NCBI GenBank assembly: GCA_902493835.1
Contig: CABURG010000016.1
Coordinates: 1 to 19,527, forward strand
Reading direction: 5' to 3'
Origin: an uncultured Collinsella sp.
GTDB taxonomy: Bacteria > Actinomycetota > Coriobacteriia > Coriobacteriales > Coriobacteriaceae
Length of the DNA stretch: 19,527 bases
Notes under the pieces: model-generated
What the model was told of the DNA's origin: nothing
What the model saw: only the letters and a program-made list of their open reading frames with translations
Databases searched by the model: none
Position numbers and translations under genes: made by a program
Part shown: positions 8,592 to 15,366 of the stretch, piece by piece
How positions within the stretch are numbered: the stretch's first letter is position 1
How the letters are laid out: each line of letters starts with the position of its first letter

Positions 8592-8617
8592 CCGGTGGGG
8601 CATTTTTGCCCCACCGG
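8592..8617 (-). terminator. Hairpin at the end of the hydrogenase operon
   Basis: A perfect 10-bp stem (CCGGTGGGGC and its complement) with a 6-nt loop starts 13 bp after the ferredoxin-subunit stop codon. The following T-tract is poor, so termination is likely but not certain. Confidence 0.5.
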
Positions 8618-8630
8618 CCCCATCCCAACG

Positions 8631-8972
8631 CTACTCCGGCTTGGTTTCTACCGTGGGAGTCTTGTCCGCCGCAACCGGAGTGCGGGCGGTGTCCATGCTC
8701 AGGCAGTGTTTAGGACAGCTTTCGATGCACTCGCCGCACACCACGCAGGCATACGGGTCGATCGACCACGTTCCGCCCTTGCGATCGACCGCGAGCGCGC
8801 CCGCCGGGCAGCGACGCGCGCACATGCCGCAGCAAATGCACACGTCCATGTCGTTGACGATATGCCCGCGCAGGCGCTCGGGCGCCGTCAGCTTCTCCTG
8901 CGGATAGCACACCGTGACCGGCTGCTTGACCATAGAACCCAAGGCCGTCTTGGCAAATGTCAGCAAACTCAT
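8631..8972 (-). CDS. Ech-type hydrogenase ferredoxin-like subunit (EchF/HycF/NuoI-like)
   Basis: This 113-residue protein carries two 4Fe-4S clusters and would relay electrons between soluble ferredoxin and the hydrogenase small subunit. Cluster ligands are visible as C45-x2-C48-x2-C51-x3-C55-P and C76-x2-C79-x2-C82-x3-C86-P. Length and cluster number match EchF or NuoI-type subunits. It is the last gene of the operon; its ribosome site (GGAAAGGTAG) overlaps the final codons of the large-subunit gene, 7 bp away. The tail after residue 90 is polar and probably disordered. I assign EchF by operon order; a HycF-like name would fit equally well on sequence alone. Confidence 0.87.
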   Translation of the reverse strand: MSLLTFAKTALGSMVKQPVTVCYPQEKLTAPERLRGHIVNDMDVCICCGMCARRCPAGALAVDRKGGTWSIDPYACVVCGECIESCPKHCLSMDTARTPVAADKTPTVETKPE

Positions 8973-8979
8973 GCCGCGC

Positions 8980-10068
8980 CTACCTTTCCGTGCAGCTAAT
9001 GCAGGGGTCGATGGTCAGGATAATCATGGGCACGTTGGCAAGGAGCACGCCCTGCAGCGCATGTGTCAGACCCGCCAGGTTCTGCGACGTCGGCGTGCGC
9101 ACGCGGAAGCGGTCCAGGTTCTTGGTGCCGTTACCGCACACATAGTAGTACGCCTCGCCGCGCGGCTGCTCAATCACAACCTCGCCGCGCGCGCCGTCAG
9201 CCGGCGTGAGCTTGGTGCGCTCGCCGATTCCGTCGTGCGGTATCTTGCCCACAAGCTCCTTGATGATGTCCATGGCCTGCGTGACCTCGGCACAACGCAC
9301 CTGGCAGCGGGCATAGCAGTCGCCGTCGGTAGCCACGATCGGCTCAAACGCAGCCAGATCCGCATAGGCGCCGTCACCGAACATGCGCACGTCGTAGTCC
9401 ACGCCCGAGGCGCGACCGAACGGGCCGACCATCGAAAGCTCCAGCGCGTCCTTCTTGCTGATCACGCCTACACCGTGCAGGCGCTCGCCGCAGCTATTGT
9501 CGTCCAAAAACGTATGCACCAGGGCCTCGTAGTCGGGACGCATGGCGTCAAGCGTCTGGACAATGCCCGCCAGCTCGGAGTCCTCAATGTCGTGTTTAAG
9601 GCCGCCGATCTCGTTAATCGACAGAATCACGCGCCCGCCGCAAGTGCTCTCAAAGATCTTGAGAATCTGCTCGCGCAGCGTCCAAGACCGATAGAACAGC
9701 GCCTCAAAGCCAAAGGCATCGGCGAGCAGGCCCAGCCACAGCAGATGCGAGTGAATGCGCGAAAGCTCGTGCAGAATGGTGCGGATATACTGCACGCGGT
9801 CAGGCACCTCGATATCGAGCATGCGCTCGCAGGCGCTGGCATAGCCGCAGCTGTGGCCCACGGCGCAGATGCCGCAGATGCGCTCGGCGATGTAGCCAAA
9901 CTGATGCATATCGCGCTTTTCGGTGAGCTTCTCGAGTCCGCGGTGCACAAAGCCGATCTGCGGAATTGCCTCGAGAACGCGGTCGTCCTCAATCACCAGG
10001 TCCAGATGAAGCGGCTCGGGCAGCACCGGGTGCTGCGGGCCAAACGGAATGACGGAGCGATGTGCCAT
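8980..10068 (-). CDS. Group 4 NiFe hydrogenase large (catalytic) subunit, EchE-like
   Basis: This 362-residue subunit would hold the NiFe centre that reduces protons or oxidises H2. Both metal-binding motifs are present: RICGICAVGHSCGYA with C65 and C68 near the N-terminus, and DPCISC with C356 and C359 at the C-terminus. These four Cys separate a true hydrogenase from the related complex I subunit NuoD, which lacks them. The protein ends three residues after the last Cys, so there is no C-terminal peptide for a maturation protease to remove, as known for Ech and CO-induced hydrogenases. It follows the 30-kDa-type subunit gene by 5 bp. No hyp maturation genes are in the window. Confidence 0.92.
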   Translation of the reverse strand: MAHRSVIPFGPQHPVLPEPLHLDLVIEDDRVLEAIPQIGFVHRGLEKLTEKRDMHQFGYIAERICGICAVGHSCGYASACERMLDIEVPDRVQYIRTILHELSRIHSHLLWLGLLADAFGFEALFYRSWTLREQILKIFESTCGGRVILSINEIGGLKHDIEDSELAGIVQTLDAMRPDYEALVHTFLDDNSCGERLHGVGVISKKDALELSMVGPFGRASGVDYDVRMFGDGAYADLAAFEPIVATDGDCYARCQVRCAEVTQAMDIIKELVGKIPHDGIGERTKLTPADGARGEVVIEQPRGEAYYYVCGNGTKNLDRFRVRTPTSQNLAGLTHALQGVLLANVPMIILTIDPCISCTER

Positions 10069-10073
10069 GGGCC

Positions 10074-10760
10074 TTACGCCTCCTTTTTCTGCTTGTCGCG
10101 GGCGGCCTTGGCGGCAAGCGCCGCGCGGACCTTGGCTGCTTTCTCGGGATCCATGGCAGCGAGCTTTGCCTCCATCTCGGCAGCCTTGAGCGCGGCCTTC
10201 GCAGCAGCCCCATCGTGCTGAGCATCGGAGCCCGCGGCATCGCCGGCGCTCGCAGCGCCCTCCCCTGCAGCAGCCGCAGCAGCGGCGGCCTTTTCGGCAG
10301 CGGCCTTGCGCGCCTTGGCTTCGGCGGCGGCACGGACCTTCATGGCCTTCTCGCGCGCGGCCTTCACCTCGGGCGTGATAACGCTCATGGGCTCGGCAGT
10401 CGAAACCTGGTAGAAAAAGCCCTTAAAGTCGATCTGCATGTCGGTGATGGCAAGGCCAAACAGGTCGTGGGCCTCATTTTCAAACGGGAACACCGCGGGG
10501 TAATACGAGCTGATGGACGGAATCTCCTGGTACTGGTCGATGCCCTCAACCACCAGGTTCTCAATCGCATAGCTGCCGTCCTGCGCAATATGCTCCTGAG
10601 TAGCACGAACGTTAATAAACGTATAGACCAAGCGATACGAGCCGTCGTCGACGTTGCGTTCAGCGTGCATTTGCACAAAGCGCGCGCCGACGCCCTTAAG
10701 CGCCTGGACATGCGACAGGAGCTCCTCGATCCCGACGGTGGTATAGATAGCCTTTTGCAT
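10074..10760 (-). CDS. Ech-type hydrogenase 30-kDa subunit (EchD/NuoC-like) with Ala/Lys-rich tail
   Basis: This structural subunit of the soluble arm is 228 residues long. Residues 1-120 match the complex I 30-kDa family, with the signature region FPFENEAHDLFGLAITDMQI at about 91-110. Residues 131-228 are an unusual tail made largely of Ala, Lys, Arg and Glu, predicted as a long charged helix with a Gly/Ser/Asp-rich break near the middle. Such a tail is not part of the core family, and its role is unknown. The start codon overlaps the small-subunit stop by one base (TAATG), giving translational coupling. Confidence 0.87.
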   Translation of the reverse strand: MQKAIYTTVGIEELLSHVQALKGVGARFVQMHAERNVDDGSYRLVYTFINVRATQEHIAQDGSYAIENLVVEGIDQYQEIPSISSYYPAVFPFENEAHDLFGLAITDMQIDFKGFFYQVSTAEPMSVITPEVKAAREKAMKVRAAAEAKARKAAAEKAAAAAAAAGEGAASAGDAAGSDAQHDGAAAKAALKAAEMEAKLAAMDPEKAAKVRAALAAKAARDKQKKEA

Positions 10761-11341
10761 TACTCGGCCTCCTTTGCAGCGGCGGGCTTCCCGGCAGGCG
10801 CGTCGCCGGCACCGTCAGCCCCGGCCTCAGCCGCAGCCACAAACCCGTCCTCGCCCAGCTCAAAGTCGCCGTCCCAGGTAGCGGCACCGCCCACGGTGAG
10901 CGGATCGCCGCCGGCGCGCATCACGGCCTCCTTCTGGTCCAGGATGCCACACGCCTCCACGATGGCATCGATCACCGTCTCGGGGCGAATGGCGCACCCG
11001 GGCGCGTACACGTCCACGGGAATCGCGCGGTCCACGCCGCCGATCACGTTGTAGGCATCGCGGAATACGCCGCCCGAGCACGCGCAAATGCCGCACGCCA
11101 CCACGCACTTGGGCTCGAGCATCTGGTTGTAGATCTGGCGCACGACGGGCAGGTTCTGGGCATTGACCGACCCCGTCACCAAAAAGATATCCGCATGCTT
11201 GGGGTTGCCGGTGTTGACCACGCCAAAGCGCTCCGCATCGAACAGCGGCGTGAGCGAGGCCAGCACCTCGATATCGCATCCGTTGCAGCTCGAACCGTCG
11301 TAATGAATAACCCACGGCGAGCGCGACATTTTATGATCCAT
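10760..11341 (-). CDS. NiFe hydrogenase small subunit (EchC/NuoB-like)
   Basis: This 193-residue subunit would bind the proximal 4Fe-4S cluster next to the NiFe site. Likely ligands are C19 and C22 (SSCNGCDIE), C86 (CGICACSGG) and C116 (YAPGCAIRPE). Family length is about 150 residues; residues 150-193 form an Ala/Gly/Glu-rich extension. Extra cysteines at 79, 83 and 88 sit close to the third ligand. The ATG at 11341 is supported by AGGAGG eight bases upstream; an ATG at codon 5 is a weaker alternative. It starts 12 bp after the membrane-subunit gene. Confidence 0.9.
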   Translation of the reverse strand: MDHKMSRSPWVIHYDGSSCNGCDIEVLASLTPLFDAERFGVVNTGNPKHADIFLVTGSVNAQNLPVVRQIYNQMLEPKCVVACGICACSGGVFRDAYNVIGGVDRAIPVDVYAPGCAIRPETVIDAIVEACGILDQKEAVMRAGGDPLTVGGAATWDGDFELGEDGFVAAAEAGADGAGDAPAGKPAAAKEAE

Positions 11342-11353
11342 GGATGCCGCCTC

Positions 11354-14236
11354 CTAAATAAACACGTCAACGAGGATGGGCATAAGGTTGAGCAGGCCAA
11401 ACACCAGCGCCACGCCCCATCCGAGCCTAAAGCAGCTGCGCCAGGTGCTGCGTGCGAAGGTGTTGTCGATCAGGACCTCGACAAAATACGTCGCGGCCAT
11501 CACGACCAGGGCTACAACCCAGCTCACGGGGTTGTCCCAAACAAAGAACATGCCCACCCACATCAAAAACAGCACGGTCTCGCACCAGTGCATAAGGGTC
11601 ATCTTGGCCAGCGTGCCGCCGCTCATCTCGGTGGCGACGCCCTGGACGATCTCCTGATGCGCGTGATGCGAGTACGAAAGGTCAAACGGCGACTTGCGCA
11701 GCTTGATGGTAAGCACCGCGAGCAGCGCCAGGAAAATGGGCGCGCTGTACACGATGATGGGGGCCGACTGCCCCGTCACGGCGATGGAATCAAAGCTGTC
11801 GGTGGCAAGGTACAGGCCCACGCTCATCAGCAAAACAGCGGGCTCGTAACTCATAACCTGCAGTAGCTCACGATCGGCGCCAACCTGGGCAAACGGGCTT
11901 TGCGTCGAGGCAGACGCCAACACCACAAAGATCGCGGCGAGGGTAACCATAAACGCGCACAGCAGCGTGTTGGAGCCCGACACAAAGATGCCGCCGCCCA
12001 CGACGGTGAAGATGAGCGCGCACGCCATGTAGGTATCGTCCATGGTGTTTACGCTGGCGGGGGCCTTGCGTAGCAGCTTGGCCACATCGTAGAAGGGCTG
12101 CCGCAGGCGCGGGCCCACGCGGCCCTGCATGCGGGCGGACAGCTTGCGGTCGATGCCGTCGATCAGGCCACCAACCAAAGGCGCCAGCAAGGCAAACGCC
12201 ACGGTACCAATAAAGATGCCCACGACGCCCGAACCTTCAAAATACTTGCCGCGCAGCACCGAGGGCGCGCTCATGGCAAGTCTCTCGGGTCCAATCCACG
12301 CGCAACACAGCAGCGCAAACAAGATAATGCTGCAGCACACGACGCTGCCCGCGGGACCAATACGCTTCTCGCCAAGGGCGTCCTCCGAGTACCAATTGCG
12401 CTTTTCGGCCTTCACCTCGTGTCCCATCGAGCCGCGGAAATGGCGATATTTGTCGGTTCCCACACCCGAAAGGTACACGTTGACGTGCGGCTTGTTGCTC
12501 ACGCGGAATGAAGTCAGCAGCACCACGGCGATAAAAGCCACGATAACCACCATCAGATACATGGCGTCCTTGCCGATAACATACGGCACGCGGCCAAACA
12601 CCATGGCGAGGTAGGGCGACACCAGGCCGCTCGAGATAACCGGAAACGCCACGCAGCACAGAATCAGCAGCGCGGCGATGGTATTGAGGGCCATCCATTC
12701 GGTCTTATGGACATTGACCTCAACGTTTTGAGCCGTGGGGTCGACGCCCGAAAGCTTGGCAAGCCACTTGCCCCAGAAGAAGAACGTCGCGGCCGAGCCA
12801 AAGGCCAGCACCATGATCATGAGCACGTTGCCGGTCTGCGCAAACGCCACCAGGGCGCCCCACTTGGACACGAGCATGCCAAACGGCGCCACAAACATGC
12901 CCATGATGCCCAGCATCATCAGACGCGTCAGGTGCGGCATGCGGCTGAACATGCCATCCATGTCCTCGATATTGCGGCTGCCGATATGATGCTCGGCCGT
13001 GCCCACGCACAGGAACAGCAGCGACTTGGCCACCGTATGGAACAGGATCAGGAAGATGGCCGCCCATACGGCCTCGGGCGCGCCGACACCCAAGCAGGCA
13101 CTGATGAGGCCCAAGTTGGAAATGGTGGAAAACGCGAGCACGCGTTTGGCGTTGCTCTGCGAGATGGCCATGAGGGCAGCGAGCAAAAACGTGATGGCAC
13201 CCACACTCGTGACCATAAAGCCGGTCACGGGATAGATGGCATAGAGCGGGCTCAGCTTGACCATTAGGAACACGCCGGCTTTGACCATGGTGGACGAATG
13301 CAGCAGGGCGCTCGTGGGCGTGGGGGCAACCATGGCGCCGAGCAGCCAGGTATGGAACGGCATCTGCGCGGCCTTGGTAAGGGCGGCGAGCGACAGCAGA
13401 ACGACCGGCATCACCAGCAGCGCGGATTGCGCGGTTCCGGCGCCGGAAAGCTCGATCATGCCCGAGATGGTCAGCGGCATGCCGTTAACGTGCAGGTACA
13501 TGAGTCCGGCCAAAAACGCGATGCCGCCCAGCATGTTGAGGATGATCTGGGTGAAGGCGTTTTTGATGGCCTCGGGCGTGCGCGTGTAGCCAATCATAAG
13601 GAACGAGCACACGGTGGTGATTTCCCAGCCGCAGAACAGCCACTCAAGGTTGTCACTCGTCACGATGACGAACATGGCCGAGAGGAATAGAAACATAAGC
13701 GCCAGGAACTGCGGGCGACGGTCAGGCGCGGTCTGCCCGCGCAGCGCGGCCTCGTGCTCGTCGTGGGCCTGGAAGTCCTCCATGTAGCCCAGGGCATACA
13801 CACAGATAAGGCTGCCGACAATGCCGACGGCGAGGACCATGATCACGCTCATGTAGTCCAGGTAGAGCGGCGTCGCCGTGACGGCTTCGGCCGCAGGCAA
13901 CGTCATGGCTGCAAAGGCGAGCGAGCCCACCAGCTGGACTATGCCGAGCACCGTGGTAAGCGCGTTCCTATATTTGTACGCGTTGTACAGGATGACGGCG
14001 CACAGGATGACATCAATGGCGGAGCTGATGATCGAGAGCACATGCGAGGTGCCGGGGGCAACCTCAAAGCTCTGCGGACCCGTGCCAAAAAACATGACGG
14101 CGACTACAACTGTCACCGCCATAATAATGCCGGAACCTATGAGCCCCACCGCATCGCGGGCGCGGTCACCGCGCGCGAGCAGCATGCCCAGCGCCGGTAC
14201 CAGCGGAAACAGGGTAAGGAAATACAGTAGCGTCAT
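11354..14236 (-). CDS. Fused Ech-type membrane subunits: EchA-like (NuoL/antiporter) + EchB-like (NuoH)
   Basis: This 960-residue integral membrane protein joins two normally separate hydrogenase subunits. Residues 1 to about 600 are an NuoL/MrpA-type antiporter module, with the conserved Glu205 in LFCGWEITTVCSFLMIGY and Lys288 in ALTKAAQMPFHTWL, the residues expected in the ion channel. A hydrophilic linker and one extra helix follow (about 600-660). Residues 665-960 are NuoH-like, with GLIDGIDRKLSARMQGRVGP at about 687-706 and the SPFDLSYSHHAHQE loop. Separate EchA and EchB proteins are about 640 and 290 residues, so nothing substantial is missing. A strong ribosome site (GGGGGAG) precedes the ATG. 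It leads the operon, in the canonical echA-B-C-D-E-F order. The intergenic region upstream (14237-14480) shows no promoter I can support. Confidence 0.92.
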   Translation of the reverse strand: MTLLYFLTLFPLVPALGMLLARGDRARDAVGLIGSGIIMAVTVVVAVMFFGTGPQSFEVAPGTSHVLSIISSAIDVILCAVILYNAYKYRNALTTVLGIVQLVGSLAFAAMTLPAAEAVTATPLYLDYMSVIMVLAVGIVGSLICVYALGYMEDFQAHDEHEAALRGQTAPDRRPQFLALMFLFLSAMFVIVTSDNLEWLFCGWEITTVCSFLMIGYTRTPEAIKNAFTQIILNMLGGIAFLAGLMYLHVNGMPLTISGMIELSGAGTAQSALLVMPVVLLSLAALTKAAQMPFHTWLLGAMVAPTPTSALLHSSTMVKAGVFLMVKLSPLYAIYPVTGFMVTSVGAITFLLAALMAISQSNAKRVLAFSTISNLGLISACLGVGAPEAVWAAIFLILFHTVAKSLLFLCVGTAEHHIGSRNIEDMDGMFSRMPHLTRLMMLGIMGMFVAPFGMLVSKWGALVAFAQTGNVLMIMVLAFGSAATFFFWGKWLAKLSGVDPTAQNVEVNVHKTEWMALNTIAALLILCCVAFPVISSGLVSPYLAMVFGRVPYVIGKDAMYLMVVIVAFIAVVLLTSFRVSNKPHVNVYLSGVGTDKYRHFRGSMGHEVKAEKRNWYSEDALGEKRIGPAGSVVCCSIILFALLCCAWIGPERLAMSAPSVLRGKYFEGSGVVGIFIGTVAFALLAPLVGGLIDGIDRKLSARMQGRVGPRLRQPFYDVAKLLRKAPASVNTMDDTYMACALIFTVVGGGIFVSGSNTLLCAFMVTLAAIFVVLASASTQSPFAQVGADRELLQVMSYEPAVLLMSVGLYLATDSFDSIAVTGQSAPIIVYSAPIFLALLAVLTIKLRKSPFDLSYSHHAHQEIVQGVATEMSGGTLAKMTLMHWCETVLFLMWVGMFFVWDNPVSWVVALVVMAATYFVEVLIDNTFARSTWRSCFRLGWGVALVFGLLNLMPILVDVFI

Positions 14237-14480
14237 ACCATCACTCCCCCATGCAAAAACGCTGCAATTGTTTAACGTTATAGCTCAATTACGGGGCTGC
14301 GGTGGCAGGTTTTCGGTCAACTGGGGAGTTTTAGGCGTACGGGGCAAGGGCACGTCCGCTTTGGAGCAGAGAGACGACGCTCCCCTATCGCAGCGACAGG
14401 CGCGCGGGCCACTGCGCGCGGTTTATTGGCCACTTTGGAGGATGTCCCGACAGGCTCGCGCCGGTCCAAAAAGTTGGCGC

Positions 14481-14509
14481 GGCAAGAAAAATGCGCCCCT
14501 GTGGGCGCA
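14481..14509 (-). terminator. Rho-independent terminator of the solo HTH gene
   Basis: A 7-bp stem (14492-14498 and 14503-14509, TGCGCCC and its complement) with a 4-nt loop is followed on the minus strand by ATTTTTCTT. It lies 12 bp after the stop codon of the HTH protein gene and separates it from the hydrogenase operon. Confidence 0.8.
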
Positions 14510-14521
14510 CCATCCCGTTTG

Positions 14522-14917
14522 CTATTCCGCCTTTTTAACGCGCGGCTTGCGACCGCGCGGCTTATCGACCAGTGCGGCCTCACCGCTCTCGCGGTACTGA
14601 CGGCACCAAGCCTTGACCGAAGACTCGCTGGGAATCTTGTGCTTGATCATGGCCTCGCGAACCGTCAAGCCGTTTTCCAGACGGTCCTTAACCACAGCGA
14701 GCTTTACGTCGTACGAATAGGTGTGATGATGCGAACCGGCATTGAGAACGGCGTCGGCACCGCCCACGGCATACGCGCGGGCCCACTGACGAGCCGTGGC
14801 CTGGGGAATGCCAAGCTCCGCGGCGAGGGCGCGATGACCGACCCCCTCTTGAAGGATCTCGACGGCGCGCTGCCTAACCTCGGGCGCATGCGTGCGAGTC
14901 CTAGTTGCTTCCGACAT
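14522..14917 (-). CDS. Solo double-HTH protein resembling IS3-family OrfA (InsJ-like)
   Basis: This 131-residue DNA-binding protein has two helix-turn-helix units: residues about 10-50 (RQRAVEILQEGVGHRALAAE, then ATARQWARAY) and about 65-115 (KLAVVKDRLENGLTVREAMI, then SSVKAWCRQYRESG). A basic tail (KPRGRKPRVKK) follows. The order resembles the OrfA/InsJ part of IS3-family transposases, but the leucine zipper and the DDE catalytic OrfB are absent, and no terminal repeats are seen. It has its own promoter-like sequence and terminator. It could be a remnant, a domesticated regulator or a non-transposase relative. The ATG at 14917 is chosen; an in-frame GTG at 14926 is possible and would add three residues. 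Confidence 0.75.
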   Translation of the reverse strand: MSEATRTRTHAPEVRQRAVEILQEGVGHRALAAELGIPQATARQWARAYAVGGADAVLNAGSHHHTYSYDVKLAVVKDRLENGLTVREAMIKHKIPSESSVKAWCRQYRESGEAALVDKPRGRKPRVKKAE

Positions 14918-14967
14918 ACCTGCCACTTCTTAGCCTTAACCGTTAATCTGCTTTCTTACGTGCAAGT

Positions 14968-14996
14968 TAGATAGTAGCATTTTAGCGTTTGCTCAA
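14968..14996 (-). promoter_or_regulatory. Possible promoter of the solo HTH gene
   Basis: On the minus strand TTGAGC, 17 bases, then TATCTA lie about 50 bp upstream of the ATG. Spacing is ideal, but the hexamers match consensus only partly (4/6 and 3/6). Confidence 0.3.
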
Positions 14997-15250
14997 AGCA
15001 GTTAATTAAAATAGACGCGGCGTTATCTGGGCATTTGGCACCAAATTACGACATTTCTTTATCGATTATTTACGCTGGTAGCTGACTCGCAGCTAATCGT
15101 CATTCGCTTGTCAACAAAATTGGCATCTCTTTATGTCCTTTGGTATAGAGGATATGGTTATTAACCCCTCCCCCAATAATTTTGAGTGATCCGCAAGGCA
15201 GTAGACGTCCTCACTCCTCATGATTACCTCGCATTGCTATCCACCGGAGC

Positions 15251-15291
15251 AAAACAAAAAGGGCGGGACCTGCTGCGCTTGCAGGCCCCGC
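15251..15291 (-). terminator. Rho-independent terminator of the reductase gene
   Basis: An 11-bp stem with one mismatch (15263-15273 and 15281-15291) and a 7-nt loop is followed on the minus strand by CCCTTTTTGTTTT. It lies about 75 bp after the stop codon of the reductase gene. Confidence 0.8.
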
Positions 15292-15366
15292 ACCGGTTGA
15301 CACCCGACGGGACACAGCCGGGCGAGACGGATCCGTGCTACCGCCCCGCCTGGCCGCGATGTTCAA

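Larger units (their letters stand above)
14927..15366. other. AT-richer intergenic region, no gene seen
   Basis: Between the HTH gene and the end of the reductase gene, about 14940-15180 is visibly richer in A+T than its surroundings. It holds a promoter-like sequence for the HTH gene, a small inverted repeat (TAGCTG/CAGCTA at 15079-15095) and a plus-strand promoter-like pair at 15120-15149. The reductase terminator lies at 15251-15291. The open frame that starts near 15186 has no ribosome site and runs antisense into the reductase, so I do not call it. Confidence 0.6.

Noticed and set aside
8914..10221. A 435-codon plus-strand open frame over the hydrogenase genes
   Set aside because: Antisense shadow in GC-rich DNA; the minus strand holds the NiFe ligands and the family motifs.
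8631..14236. Respiratory complex I or formate hydrogenlyase
   Set aside because: Complex I lacks the four NiFe Cys ligands seen here and has more subunits. There is no formate dehydrogenase gene, and the six-module order and unprocessed large subunit fit Ech.
14522..14917. Complete IS3-family insertion sequence
   Set aside because: No DDE transposase frame, terminal inverted repeats or target duplication could be found on either side.
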